A DNA stretch of 64,000 bases, taken from assembly GCA_046351215.1 (NCBI GenBank), contig JAXLYX010000005.1, positions 248,001-312,000 of the forward strand. The letters are read 5' to 3'. Shown piece after piece: positions 43,161 through 52,188 of this stretch (its first letter is position 1; each line of letters opens with the position of its first letter). The position numbers were made by a program, and so were the translations under genes. Source of the stretch: JAXLYX01 sp046351215. Its GTDB lineage: Bacteria; Myxococcota_A; Polyangia; Polyangiales; Houyiibacteriaceae. The notes under the pieces are model-generated. The model was not told the origin of the DNA, made no database searches, and saw only the letters and a list, made by a program, of their open reading frames with translations.

Positions 43161-44444
43161 TCAGTCGCCCGCGACGACGCGGTTCCGACCCCGGCTCTTC
43201 GCGTCGTAGAGCGCGGCGTCGGCTCGCGTGAGGGCCCCGGACACGAGCTCGTCGGCGCGCCATTCGACGACGCCCGCGCTGAGCCCGAGGGGCACGATCT
43301 CGCCGGCCGACATCATCTCGAGAGCCCGTACGTCCGCCCGGATGCGGTCGACGACGCGAACGGCGTCGTCGCGTCGGGTCTCCGGCATGACGATCGCGAG
43401 CTCCTCGCCACCGAAGCGCCCGACGGCGTCCTGCGCGCGGATCCGGCTCCTCACGGTGGCCGTGACGAGCTTCAACGCCTCGTCGCCGACGAGGTGACCG
43501 AAGCGATCGTTCACCTGCTTGAAGTGGTCGAGGTCGAGCATCGCGAAGCAGAGCGGCCGATCGTAGCGGCGCGCACGCTGCACCTCGTCCTCGGCCACCT
43601 CGAAGAGCCGATAGCGGTTGAGCGCGCCGGTGAGCGAGTCGATCGTGGCGAGCTCGCGCAGCCGGTCCTCGATGCGCTTCTGCTCCGTCAGATCCGTGAT
43701 GCCGATCATCAGCGTCGGCTCGCCGTCGAGGACGAGCATGTCCGCGGCGACGAGGGCCCAGATCGGGCGCCCCTTCACCGAGAGCAGACGGAGGGTGACG
43801 GCCTCGACGCGACCTTCGCGGATCACGCGCCGGACGAGCTCGCCGCGCTCCTCGCGATCGTGGAAGAGGTCGTCGGTCACGCGACCGAAGAGCTCCGCTT
43901 CGGAGATCTCGAAGAGCGCGGAGGCGCGACGGTTCGCGAAGCGGACCTTCGAGTCCGAGAGGCCGATGACCAGCATCGGGACCGGGGCCGTCTCGAGCAG
44001 TCGACGGAAGCCCTGCTCGCTCTGCTCGAGCCGTCGCGTCCGCTCCTGCACGAGGTGCTCGAGCTGGGAGCGGTCGCGCTCGGCGGCCTTCTCCTTCTCG
44101 CTCACGAGGGCACGGAGCTCGCTGATCGTGTTGTTGACGAGGAAGGCGAGGACGTCGACCGAGTCGCCGAGGTGATCGCGCTCGACGCTGACGGCGAGAT
44201 CCCCGGAGGCGACACGGACGAGCGCGTCCGAGAGCACCTCGACCGCGCGCGAGAGCCGCTGCTCCTGCTCCTGGGCGCCCCGGATCAGCCGCTCGACCTC
44301 CTCGGCGATGGCGTTGAAGTAGAAGCGCGCGGCATCGTCCTCGTCGCGCGCGAACGTCCGCGGGAGGCGGTACGAGAACTCGCCCTGGCAGAGCCTCAGG
44401 AAGCCCTCGACCAGCGCCTCGGGAAGGCCCGCCCGCGTCGTCAT
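43161..44444 (-). CDS. PAS-GGDEF diguanylate cyclase
   Basis: 427 residues, soluble. An N-terminal helical/HAMP-like region (about 15-135, VEVLSDALVRVASGDLAVSV) is followed by a PAS domain (about 145-260: LLETAPVPMLVIGLSDSKVRFANRR) and GGDEF (about 265-425), with active-site GGEEL in GRFGGEELAIV. The first four positions keep the catalytic G-G-E-E, so c-di-GMP synthesis is likely. The canonical I-site RxxD is not evident just before it. It is the last gene of a three-gene operon (ATGA overlap with the upstream STAS-like gene), which links two small paralogous proteins to c-di-GMP output. Confidence 0.87.
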   Translation of the reverse strand: MTTRAGLPEALVEGFLRLCQGEFSYRLPRTFARDEDDAARFYFNAIAEEVERLIRGAQEQEQRLSRAVEVLSDALVRVASGDLAVSVERDHLGDSVDVLAFLVNNTISELRALVSEKEKAAERDRSQLEHLVQERTRRLEQSEQGFRRLLETAPVPMLVIGLSDSKVRFANRRASALFEISEAELFGRVTDDLFHDREERGELVRRVIREGRVEAVTLRLLSVKGRPIWALVAADMLVLDGEPTLMIGITDLTEQKRIEDRLRELATIDSLTGALNRYRLFEVAEDEVQRARRYDRPLCFAMLDLDHFKQVNDRFGHLVGDEALKLVTATVRSRIRAQDAVGRFGGEELAIVMPETRRDDAVRVVDRIRADVRALEMMSAGEIVPLGLSAGVVEWRADELVSGALTRADAALYDAKSRGRNRVVAGD

Positions 44445-44866
44445 CGACGGCTCATGCTTCTCGCCCACGCGAGCCCCTCTTCCTGGGTGGCGAAGAGGCG
44501 CGTCGGGACGCGCGGAGGATGGAGCCCGATGAAGACCGAGGCGACCGCGCGGCCGAAGATCGTGCCGCCGATCAAGGCGAAGCAGCGCTGGAAGTCGGGA
44601 TCCGGCGCGTCCCGATAGACGGTCCGCGCCCCGGCGTCCTGCTGGACGACTCGATCCATGAAGACGAGGATGCCCGCGCTCGCGCCCTTGCTGCGGAGGT
44701 GCTCGAGCTGGATCCGGATGCTCTCCTCGGCGGTGGACGCGTCGTCGGTGGCGCCGTCGAAGGGGACGACGGCCAGGATTCCCGGCTCGACCTCGAAGAA
44801 CTCGGCGTTCGAGGACTGGCCGATCTTCGTCCAGGCCGAGGTGTCGGGGCTCGCGGAGGGGCTCAT
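44441..44866 (-). CDS. STAS-like small protein, paralogue B
   Basis: 141 residues, paralogous to the upstream neighbour. Shared blocks are ILAVVPFDG / VLIVVPQPG near the start, GILVFMDRVVQQDAGAR / TVVLLGRLVAQDADAR in the middle and FIGLHPPRVPTRLF / FLGLSKPRIPTKMV near the end. The fold looks like SpoIIAA/STAS-type alpha-beta, and an end of the form F-x-x-x-E-E-x-x-A-W is common there. No phospho-serine site is clear. It overlaps both neighbours by four bases (44863 and 44441), so it is made together with the GGDEF protein, perhaps as its regulator (inference). Confidence 0.72.
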   Translation of the reverse strand: MSPSASPDTSAWTKIGQSSNAEFFEVEPGILAVVPFDGATDDASTAEESIRIQLEHLRSKGASAGILVFMDRVVQQDAGARTVYRDAPDPDFQRCFALIGGTIFGRAVASVFIGLHPPRVPTRLFATQEEGLAWARSMSRR

Positions 44867-45324
44867 CGCGCCGCCCCCGAGCCGCGGAGGGTGTCGAGCC
44901 AGGCCACCGCTTGATCGACCGACTCCACCATCTTGGTCGGGATCCTCGGCTTGGAGAGCCCGAGGAAGAAGCTGCCGATCGCGCGAGAGAGCGGGTTCGT
45001 CACCACGAGGGCGGAGCCGAAGCAGAGCTCGGGATTCATCCCGTCGGCGTAGGCGCGACGCGCGTCGGCGTCCTGGGCGACCAGGCGGCCGAGGAGCACG
45101 ACGGTCGCGATCCTCCGACCGAGCTGCCGCGCATGGCCCATCTGGAAGGAAACGTTCTCGCGCGCGGTCGCGCCGTCGTCGTGGCTCCCCGGCTGGGGCA
45201 CCACGATGAGCACGTCGTCGTCGTGCGCGTAGTAGACGGTGTTGGCCGTCCGGCCGACCTCGATCCAGCTCGGCCGGAGCGTGAACAGGGGCTCGTTGGG
45301 TCTCGGCGTCGGGACGTGGGCCAC
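44863..45324 (-). CDS. STAS-like small protein, paralogue A (operon head)
   Basis: 153 residues, first gene of the operon with paralogue B and the GGDEF cyclase. The core (about 15-145) is predicted alpha-beta: VYYAHDDDVLIVVPQPGS, GRRIATVVLLGRLVAQD, SRAIGSFFLGLSKPRIPTK, with a C-terminal helix VDQAVAWLDTL. The GTG at 45324 is taken as start; no Shine-Dalgarno sequence is seen, and the ORF could begin slightly inside. About 30% identity by eye to paralogue B suggests an old tandem duplication with divergence into two subunits. Confidence 0.7.
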   Translation of the reverse strand: MAHVPTPRPNEPLFTLRPSWIEVGRTANTVYYAHDDDVLIVVPQPGSHDDGATARENVSFQMGHARQLGRRIATVVLLGRLVAQDADARRAYADGMNPELCFGSALVVTNPLSRAIGSFFLGLSKPRIPTKMVESVDQAVAWLDTLRGSGAAR

Positions 45325-45356
45325 ACGGGGAGGATACGCGCGCCCGCTCCCCGCGC

Positions 45357-46343
45357 CTAGGCCGCGGCTTCGTCCTCGTAGCAGCGCACGATGTGGGCCG
45401 AGAGTCGGTCGATCGCGTCCTGCGCGACCGGCAAGAGGGGCGCGAAGACGTGGAACGCGTGGATCATGTCGTCCCAGACCTCGAGCGTGACGTCGCCGCC
45501 CTGCTCGCGGATGCGCTCGGCGAGCGCGATGCCCTCGTCGCGGAGCGTCTCGACCTCGCCGACCTGGATCAGGATCGGCGGGAGGTCGTGGACGTCCGCG
45601 TGGATCGGCGCCGCGAGCGGATGCCGCACCTCGTGCTCGCGCACGAACCGCCTCGCGTACGCGGCCATCGCCTTGCGCGTCACGAAGTCCCAGCGTCGGT
45701 TCTCGTGGAAGGAGGGGCTCTGGGCCTCGAGGTCGAGCCAGGGCGAGATGAGCACCGCCGTGCAGGGCATGGGCTCGCCGGTCTCCCGGAGCTTGAGCAT
45801 CGTCGAGACGCAGAGACCGCCGCCCGCCGACTCGCCCGCGAAGGCGATCTTCGAGGGCGAGATGCCCTGGGCGAGCAGCCAGCGGTACGCCGCCATCGAG
45901 TCCTCGAGCTGGGCGGGGAACGGATGCTCGGGCGCGAGGCGGTAGTCGAGCGCGAGCACGCGCGACCGGGTCGACTTGCAGATGCGCGCGATCAGGTCCC
46001 GGTGCGAGCGCACCGAGCCGGTCGAATAGCCGCCGCCGTGCAGGTAGATGACGACGTGGTCGTGCCTCGAATCCGGTCGCGTGAACCATTTGCCCGGCAC
46101 GCCACCCGCGTCGGCGTCCGAGATGGTCGTCTCCTTCACGACCGCGGTGTCGGGCCGGGGCGGGTCGAGGGCGTACCGCTGGAACCGGAGCGGCAGGAGC
46201 ACCGAGAAGTCCGCCGAGGTGCGGAGGACCGTCGCGATGGTCTCGAATTCCTCGGACCAGGTCGGCCGATGGGGGCCGAAGACCTTCCGGCGGAGGCGGA
46301 TGAGCGGCCGCAGCCGGTCCATCAGGAGGCGGATCGGATTCAT
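45357..46343 (-). CDS. Alpha/beta-hydrolase, HSL-type esterase
   Basis: 328 residues with oxyanion motif HGGGYST and nucleophile elbow GESAGGGL (FAGESAGGG), acid D in VETLRDEG and base H in DDMIHAFHVF: the HSL/acetyl-hydrolase family. It is a second, distinct member besides the esterase at 27 kb. There is no signal peptide. It would act on small carboxyl esters. The ATG at 46341-46343 is followed by a basic amphipathic helix (RLLMDRLRPLIRLRRKVFG) that may bind membranes. It is divergent from argS with only 85 nt between starts. Confidence 0.85.
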   Translation of the reverse strand: MNPIRLLMDRLRPLIRLRRKVFGPHRPTWSEEFETIATVLRTSADFSVLLPLRFQRYALDPPRPDTAVVKETTISDADAGGVPGKWFTRPDSRHDHVVIYLHGGGYSTGSVRSHRDLIARICKSTRSRVLALDYRLAPEHPFPAQLEDSMAAYRWLLAQGISPSKIAFAGESAGGGLCVSTMLKLRETGEPMPCTAVLISPWLDLEAQSPSFHENRRWDFVTRKAMAAYARRFVREHEVRHPLAAPIHADVHDLPPILIQVGEVETLRDEGIALAERIREQGGDVTLEVWDDMIHAFHVFAPLLPVAQDAIDRLSAHIVRCYEDEAAA

Positions 46344-46428
46344 GGGGCCGAACGATAGCGGAAACGGCGAAGCGTTCGACCCGCGGTCGGGGTGGACAGG
46401 GGGGCGCTCCTTCCGTATCCCTCGGGGC

Positions 46429-48186
46429 ATGTTGCTCGAACGCCATCTGGACGCCCTCGCCACCCAGGCCCTGACCGAGGCGCTCGGCCTCCCGGAGCCC
46501 GCGCCGGCGATGCTGCGCAAGGCGCAGGATCCGAAGTTCGGCGACTACCAGGTCAACGGCGCGATGCCCCTCGCGAAGAAGCTCGGGAAGAATCCGCGCG
46601 AGATCGCCCAGCTCATCGCCGACGCCCTCGCCTCCCACGAGGCCTTCCACTCGACCGAGGTCGCGGGCCCCGGTTTCGTCAACCTGCGCGTCCGCGACAC
46701 CTGGCTCGCGGCCCGGCTCACCGAGATGCTGCGCGACGAGGCGCGGGATGGAGTGCCGGCGGTCGACGCGCCCGAGCGCATCGTCGTCGACTTCTCGGGG
46801 CCGAACATCGCCAAGCAGATGCACGTCGGCCACCTGCGCTCGACGATCATCGGCCATGCCCTCGTCCGCCTCCTGCGGTTCACCGGCCACCACGTGATCG
46901 GCGACAACCACCTCGGCGACTGGGGTACGCAGTTCGGCCTGCTCATCATGGGCATGCGAGAGTGGGGCAACCAGGACGACCTCGTCTCGAACCCGATCGT
47001 CGAGCTCGAGCGCGTGTACAAGCTCGCCTCCGCGCGTGCGAAGGAAGACGCCGCCTTCGAGGAGAAGGCGCGTCACGAGCTGGCGAAGCTCCAGACGGGC
47101 GATCCCGACAACACCGCCCTCTGGGAGCGGTTCGTCGCCGCGACGCGCACGGCCCTCGACGAGGTCTACGCGGAGCTCGGCGTGACCTTCGACGAGTGGC
47201 TCGGCGAGAGCGCCTACCACGACATGCTCCCCGGAGTGGTCGCGACGCTGCGCGAGAAGGGGCTCGCCCGCGAGGACCAGGGCGCCATCTGCATCTTCTT
47301 CGGCGAGCTCGACGGAGCGCCCGCCGACCTCAAGAAGCAGAAGGAGCCCTTCATCATCCAGAAGAGCGACGGCGCCTTCCTCTACTCGACGACGGATCTC
47401 GCGACGCTCGTCTACCGGCGGGATCGCTTCGCGGCCGATCGCTCGATCTACGTCGTCGACGCACGCCAGGCCCTGCACTTCAAGCAGCTCTTCGCGGTCG
47501 CGAAGCTCCTCGGCATGCCGATGAAGCTCGAGCACGTCGGCTTCGGCACGGTCCTCGGTCCCGACGGCAAGGCGATCAAGACGCGTGACGGCAAGGCGAT
47601 CACGCTGAGCTCGCTCCTCGCGGAGGCCAAGACGCGCGCCGAGATGCGCATCCGCGAGGCGATGAGCGAGGGCAAGCTCCACGTCGACGAGGCCCACGTC
47701 GGCGAGGTCGCGCGCGTCGTCGGCATCGGCGCCGTGAAGTACGCGGATCTGATGCAGAACCGGCTCACGGACTACCAGTTCGACTGGGACAAGATGATCT
47801 CGTTCCACGGCAACGCCGGGCCGTACCTCCAGTACGCCTACGCGCGGAGCCGGGCCATCTTCCGCAAGGGTGGCGTCGATCCCGAGGCCCTCGATCGCGA
47901 GGCGACGGTCCGCATCGACGATCCGCACGAGGCGGCGCTCGCACGGCAGCTCGCCCGCTTCGGCGACGTGATCCACAAGGCGGCCGAGAGCTACCAGCCG
48001 CACGTCCTCTGCGATCACCTCTTCGAGCTCTCGGGCGCGTTCAACGCCTTCTACCACTCGTGCAAGGTGCTCGAGGCGAAGGACGCGGAGACCCGCGAGA
48101 GCCGGCTCGCGCTCGTCTCCCTGACGGCGCGGCACGTGCGCCGGGGCCTCTCCCTGCTCGGCATCGACGTCGTCGAGCGCATGTAG
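46429..48186 (+). CDS. argS: Arginyl-tRNA synthetase
   Basis: 585 residues, normal ArgRS length. N-terminal additional domain (Add-1, about 1-105), then the class I catalytic domain with HIGH variant HVGHLRSTIIGHA (about 129-141), GDNHLGDWGTQFG typical of ArgRS, and FGTVLGPDGKAIKTRDGKAI in place of KMSKS, as in most ArgRS. The C-terminal DALR anticodon-binding domain (about 470-585) ends VVERM. It charges tRNA-Arg. The start ATG at 46429 follows the only reasonable spacing (CTCGGGGC upstream). A weak hairpin, GGCGG-AAG-CCGCC, follows the stop. Confidence 0.97.
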   Translation: MLLERHLDALATQALTEALGLPEPAPAMLRKAQDPKFGDYQVNGAMPLAKKLGKNPREIAQLIADALASHEAFHSTEVAGPGFVNLRVRDTWLAARLTEMLRDEARDGVPAVDAPERIVVDFSGPNIAKQMHVGHLRSTIIGHALVRLLRFTGHHVIGDNHLGDWGTQFGLLIMGMREWGNQDDLVSNPIVELERVYKLASARAKEDAAFEEKARHELAKLQTGDPDNTALWERFVAATRTALDEVYAELGVTFDEWLGESAYHDMLPGVVATLREKGLAREDQGAICIFFGELDGAPADLKKQKEPFIIQKSDGAFLYSTTDLATLVYRRDRFAADRSIYVVDARQALHFKQLFAVAKLLGMPMKLEHVGFGTVLGPDGKAIKTRDGKAITLSSLLAEAKTRAEMRIREAMSEGKLHVDEAHVGEVARVVGIGAVKYADLMQNRLTDYQFDWDKMISFHGNAGPYLQYAYARSRAIFRKGGVDPEALDREATVRIDDPHEAALARQLARFGDVIHKAAESYQPHVLCDHLFELSGAFNAFYHSCKVLEAKDAETRESRLALVSLTARHVRRGLSLLGIDVVERM

Positions 48187-48242
48187 GGAGGGGCGGAAGC
48201 CGCCTCTTCCGGTGTGCCACGCGTTGCCCTAGGATGCGCGAC

Positions 48243-48482
48243 ATGAGTCTCCCCATCGTCGCTGCGAAGACCTTCGCCATGGTCGACCTCGAGGCCGGCA
48301 CGGAGTACTGGTGGTGCGCCTGCGGGCGCTCCAAGAACCAGCCCTTCTGCGACGGCTCGCACGAGGGCACCGGCCTCGAGCCGAAGAGCTTCACGGTCGA
48401 GAAGTCGAAGGGCTACGCGCTCTGCCAGTGCAAGCAGACGGGCAAGGCGCCCTTCTGCGACGGCACGCACCGAACCCTCTGA
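48243..48482 (+). CDS. Dual CDGSH iron-sulfur protein
   Basis: 79 residues with two [2Fe-2S] CDGSH motifs: C25-x-C27 ... C36-D-G-S-H40 and C61-x-C63 ... C72-D-G-T-H76, the tandem arrangement of MitoNEET-related bacterial proteins. Each motif ligates its cluster with three cysteines and one histidine, giving redox- and pH-sensitive labile clusters. It is soluble; the partner is unknown. It lies 56 nt after argS on the same strand and abuts the convergent 2OG-oxygenase gene with no spacing. Confidence 0.93.
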   Translation: MSLPIVAAKTFAMVDLEAGTEYWWCACGRSKNQPFCDGSHEGTGLEPKSFTVEKSKGYALCQCKQTGKAPFCDGTHRTL

Positions 48483-49217
48483 TCAGCGCGCGGCGGGCCG
48501 GACCCAGGTCGCGCCGCGCCCCGCGTCGTCGCTCTCGCCGGCCCCGGGCACCGCGTAGTAGTACGCGGCGAGGACCTTCCGCGCGCGGTCGGCCGGACAG
48601 CCGAGCGGCGCGGGATGCCCGTGCCAGTGATCGTCGCCGTGCGAGAGCACGACGAGCCGGTTCGGCGTCGGCGCGAGACGCGCCTCGCATCGGACGACGC
48701 CGGCATCCCAGAGCTCGAGCTCCCCGCCCCACGAAGGCTCCCACGCGCTCTCGGCGTAGAGGAGGAGCGTGAGGCGACGCGAGAGGCCGCGTCGTCGGTC
48801 GCGCCCGAAATCCGCGTGGAGATCGAGGTGTCCGCCCGGCAGCGTGAGGTGCAGGCCGCCGCCGAGGAAATGCGGATCGGGCACGAGCCCCGACACGCCG
48901 GTGAGGCGCTCGAGGAAGTCGAGGAAGGCCATGCCGTTCACCTCGTTCAGGAGGTGGCGCACGAAGGGATCCACGCCCGCGAACCCGGTGCGCTGGAGGC
49001 CGCCGAGGCGCGCCGATTGCTCCGCGTGGTCCTTGCGCTTCCAATCGGGATGATCGGGCGACGGGAATCCGGCCGCGAGCCGCGCGAAGACCTCGGCGGG
49101 GAGGAAGCCGTCGATCGCGACGTGGGCGAAGGGCCGTGCCGCGGCGTAGGCGGAGCGATGACGGTCGGCGAGCTGCCGGAGCGCCGTTCGATCGAAGAAG
49201 AACCATCCGCCGTCCAT
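48483..49217 (-). CDS. 2-oxoglutarate/Fe(II)-dependent oxygenase, prolyl-4-hydroxylase type
   Basis: 244 residues. Metal ligands H134 and D136 (LDLHADFG) and a distal histidine in DDHWHGHP (about 199-201), with R211-like basic residue in RARKVLAAYYY for 2-oxoglutarate, give the double-stranded beta-helix Fe(II) facial triad. It resembles P4H/Tpa1-type oxygenases that hydroxylate side chains of proteins or small molecules. GGAGGATC precedes the ATG at 49215-49217. It is convergent and directly adjacent to the CDGSH gene and divergent from an esterase gene. Confidence 0.88.
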   Translation of the reverse strand: MDGGWFFFDRTALRQLADRHRSAYAAARPFAHVAIDGFLPAEVFARLAAGFPSPDHPDWKRKDHAEQSARLGGLQRTGFAGVDPFVRHLLNEVNGMAFLDFLERLTGVSGLVPDPHFLGGGLHLTLPGGHLDLHADFGRDRRRGLSRRLTLLLYAESAWEPSWGGELELWDAGVVRCEARLAPTPNRLVVLSHGDDHWHGHPAPLGCPADRARKVLAAYYYAVPGAGESDDAGRGATWVRPAAR

Positions 49218-49275
49218 GCCGGGATCCTCCGCGCCGCCGGGCCTCCGTCAACCCGTCGCGTGGTAGGACTCGCCC

Positions 49276-50283
49276 ATGCACGGCCGCGTCGTCCGCCTCC
49301 GCCTCGAGAGCCGCCTGCTCCGGGGCAATCCGCTCTCGGACCCCCACGAGCGGGAGCTGCTCGTGTACCTGCCGCCGGGCCACGACGACGGCCGACGCTT
49401 CCCCGTGATCCTCGTGCTCCCGGCCTACGCGGGGCATCCCGAGGGCCTCGTCGAGTGGAGCCCCTGGAAGCGCAGCGTGGTGGACGCGTTCGACGCGCAG
49501 ATCGCCCACGGTCACGCGCGCCCGGCCATCCTGGTCGCGCCCGACTGCAGCACGCGCTGGGGGGGCAGCCAGTACCTGGACTCGCCCGCGCAGGGTCCCT
49601 ACCAGGGCTTCCTCGCGGACGAGGTGCTGCCGTTCGTCGACGCGCAGCTGCCGACGATCGGCACGCGGGAGTCGAGGGCCGTCGTGGGCCGCTCGTCCGG
49701 CGGGTTCGGGGCCCTGCGTCTCGCGATGGATCGGCCGGAGACCGTGGTCGCGGTCGGCAGCCATGCGGCGGACGCCGACTTCGAGATCAGCATGCGACCG
49801 ATGTTCCTCCCGGCCGCGATCGCCATCGGCCACGCGGGCGGGCTCGAGGGCTTCGTCGCCCGTCTCGGCCAGGGCGGACCGCGCACGGCGCAGGACTTCG
49901 ACGCCGCGTTCTGTCTCGCCTGCAGCGCCGCCTACGCGCCCGAGCCGGGGCATCCCTTCCCGCACGTCGCCCTGCCCTTCGACCCGGCCACCGGGGCCGT
50001 CGTCGAGCCCGTGTTCGCCCGGTGGAAGGCCCACGATCCGCTCGTTCGACTCGAGGGAGCGCTCGAGACGCTGCGCGGGCTCCGGGCCCTCTACCTCGAC
50101 GCCGGCGATCTCGACGACCACGGCCTCCATTTCGCCGCGCGCAAGATCGCCGGGCGGCTGCGCGCCCACGGCGTGCCGCTCGTGCACGAGGAATTCGCGG
50201 GCGGCCATCGCGGCACGAGCCATCGCTACGAGACCTCGCTGCCCCTGCTCGCAGCCGCGCTGGACGGCCCCGGCGAGGCCTAG
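49276..50283 (+). CDS. Esterase D/putative PHB-depolymerase-type alpha/beta-hydrolase
   Basis: 335 residues. Nucleophile elbow GRSSGG (VVGRSSGGFGALRLAM, about 137-152) and early strand ILVLPAYAGHP place it with esterase-D/Fes-like hydrolases; the catalytic acid is probably D of LDAGDLDDHG and the base H of FAGGHRGTSHRY. There is no signal peptide, so a cytoplasmic or released esterase is likely. The ATG at 49276 is 58 nt from the divergent oxygenase gene. Substrate is unknown. Confidence 0.8.
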   Translation: MHGRVVRLRLESRLLRGNPLSDPHERELLVYLPPGHDDGRRFPVILVLPAYAGHPEGLVEWSPWKRSVVDAFDAQIAHGHARPAILVAPDCSTRWGGSQYLDSPAQGPYQGFLADEVLPFVDAQLPTIGTRESRAVVGRSSGGFGALRLAMDRPETVVAVGSHAADADFEISMRPMFLPAAIAIGHAGGLEGFVARLGQGGPRTAQDFDAAFCLACSAAYAPEPGHPFPHVALPFDPATGAVVEPVFARWKAHDPLVRLEGALETLRGLRALYLDAGDLDDHGLHFAARKIAGRLRAHGVPLVHEEFAGGHRGTSHRYETSLPLLAAALDGPGEA

Positions 50284-50355
50284 AACCCCTTTGGATCCAA
50301 GCGCCGGATGGCCTATCCTTGGCCGGCACGAAGGGACCCCTCCCGGAGGACGTGA

Positions 50356-51066
50356 ATGACGACGAGCAAGAAGGCCACGAAGTCGAGCCCGACCCGGACG
50401 AAGGGGGCCGACGCCGCGGAGACCGCCACGGCGGTCGACGCGGAGCAGGGTGGCGTCGAGGCGTCGGACACCGGGGCGGCGGGGCCGACCCCGCCTGCCC
50501 TCCTCTCGGAGCCGAACGCGGCCCAGCTCCTGGCCCAGCAGGGCGAGCAGATGCTCGACGCCCGGAACACGGTCGCGAACGCGGCCGCGAAGGTGGTCGG
50601 CGACGTGCTCGTGCTCCGGCCCGAGATGGTCGTCCCGCTCGTCGACAAGTTCGCGAAGGGCATCGCCTCGAAGCACAAGAAGGTCGTGCAGGTGGCAGCC
50701 GACGCGCTTCCGCAGATCGCGAAGGTCGCTCCCGCCCGCGTCGCACGTCACCTCGAGCTGCTGAAGAGCTCGTTCGCCGAGTGCTCCGAAGAGGGGCAGG
50801 ACGGGCTCGTCCGCACGTTCGCGGCGCTCTGCATCGCCTCGGTGGCCTACCAGAAGCGCCTCGAGCCCGTGCTCACGGAGGCCCTCGCCGGCGCCGAGGG
50901 CAAGACGCTCCTGCGTTGGACGCAGACCGTGCTCCCGGCCCTGAAGGGCGAGCCGCACGCGCGTGCCCGGGCGGTGGTGGAGGGAAGGCTCGACGCGCTC
51001 CCGAAGCCGATCGCGCAGCCGATCGCCGACTTCCTCGGCATCAAGCTGCGGCCTCGGCCGCGCTGA
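50356..51066 (+). CDS. HEAT-like alpha-solenoid protein with charged N-terminal tail
   Basis: 236 residues. The first 50 are low-complexity and basic then acidic (TTSKKATKSSPTRTKG). The rest is alpha-helical with HEAT/ARM-like repeats: VLRPEMVVPLVDKFAKGI, VVQVAADALPQIAKVAPARV, LVRTFAALCIASVAYQKRL. Such solenoids bind proteins. There is no enzyme motif and no signal peptide. GGAGGACGTG precedes the ATG at 50356. It precedes the lipoprotein gene by 56 nt. Function is unknown. Confidence 0.72.
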   Translation: MTTSKKATKSSPTRTKGADAAETATAVDAEQGGVEASDTGAAGPTPPALLSEPNAAQLLAQQGEQMLDARNTVANAAAKVVGDVLVLRPEMVVPLVDKFAKGIASKHKKVVQVAADALPQIAKVAPARVARHLELLKSSFAECSEEGQDGLVRTFAALCIASVAYQKRLEPVLTEALAGAEGKTLLRWTQTVLPALKGEPHARARAVVEGRLDALPKPIAQPIADFLGIKLRPRPR

Positions 51067-51122
51067 GCCCGGAACCCGCGGCGCTGGCGATCCCGATGCG
51101 GAGCGACTACACGGTGGGAACG

Positions 51123-52166
51123 ATGGCTCGTTCGCTGCCCGTCTTCCTCGTGGCGCTCGTGGGCGCATGCGCCCCCGCGGCTCCGTCGACCACTCCAGCA
51201 ACGCCCGCGCCCGCGAGCCCCGCCCCCGCCTCCTCGGCCGGCGCGGAGGCCACCGCGGCCGTCACGTTCCCCGTCGCCCTCCTGACCGGGCCCGGCGGCG
51301 GCCCCGCGCTGTACACGAGCGCGGCCCCGGACGCGGCGGCCGTCGGGTACGTCTCGGCCGACGTGGAGCTCGAGGTCACGGGTCCCCCGGAGGGCGATCG
51401 GGTGCCGGTGCGCATCCGCGGCCCCCTCGAGGTGCGCGCGCACCTCGCGCTCGTGCGCCTCGGCGCTCGCATCCAGCGTCGCGGGCGCATCCGCGGCACC
51501 CCGGTCTACGTCGCGGGCAACGACCGAGTGCGGGTGCTCGGCTTCGAGAGCGACGGCCGGATCCGCGTCGAGGCGATCCCCGTCGACGCGAGCAGCGGCT
51601 CGCCCATCGCCGGCGCCTTCGTGGGCTCGTACCCCGTGGCCGGCGTCGGAGCGGCCCGCGTCGCGCCGAGCGACGCGACCGTGGCGCCGGGCGCGCCGCA
51701 TCGGCTCCCGGCCGGCGTCGCGATTCCGCTCTTCGACCAGCCCGGCGGTCAGGTCGTCGCCACGCTCCCCGCCCGGGACATCGGGCTCCCCTGCCTCGTG
51801 GCCCGCGAGGAGAACGGTTTCCGCGCCGTCCTCGTGGGGTCCGGGCCCTACCTCGCCGGCTACGTCCGCGAGACCCCGACGCCTTCGTCCGCGCCCGCGG
51901 CGACGACCGCGACGGCACCGTCGACGGGCAGCGGCGTCCCGGCGCGGCTGCGCGAGGATGGCACGAAGCCCCTGCGGCGCATCGCCGCCGGCACGCGCAT
52001 CGTCTTCGACGGACGCACCGTCGCCCGGCTCGGCGCCGACGGGTACGCGCGCGAGATGCAGCGCTATCCCGACACCGACGAGGTCGATGTCTTCGTCGCC
52101 GTCGACGACACGCTCGCGGTGCGCGGCATGGTCCCGAGCGCGGCGCTCACGCCGGTCGCGCCCTGA
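51123..52166 (+). CDS. Lipoprotein with A/P/S-rich linkers, unknown
   Basis: 347 residues. Lipobox LVGAC (about 12-16) is followed by a proline/alanine linker, a beta-rich region with SH3-like character (GYVSADVELEVTGPPEGDRVPVRI, IPLFDQPGGQVVATLPARD), another A/T/S linker and a small C-terminal beta unit. SH3-like repeats could bind peptidoglycan. The ATG at 51123 is the second in frame and fits the signal. No family is recognised. Confidence 0.65.
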   Translation: MARSLPVFLVALVGACAPAAPSTTPATPAPASPAPASSAGAEATAAVTFPVALLTGPGGGPALYTSAAPDAAAVGYVSADVELEVTGPPEGDRVPVRIRGPLEVRAHLALVRLGARIQRRGRIRGTPVYVAGNDRVRVLGFESDGRIRVEAIPVDASSGSPIAGAFVGSYPVAGVGAARVAPSDATVAPGAPHRLPAGVAIPLFDQPGGQVVATLPARDIGLPCLVAREENGFRAVLVGSGPYLAGYVRETPTPSSAPAATTATAPSTGSGVPARLREDGTKPLRRIAAGTRIVFDGRTVARLGADGYAREMQRYPDTDEVDVFVAVDDTLAVRGMVPSAALTPVAP

Positions 52167-52188
52167 AGCCACCGCACCGCGCCGCACC

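Noticed and set aside
44441..45324. Toxin-antitoxin pair
   Set aside because: The two small genes are clear paralogues of each other and lead into a diguanylate cyclase; neither has toxin or DNA-binding antitoxin features.
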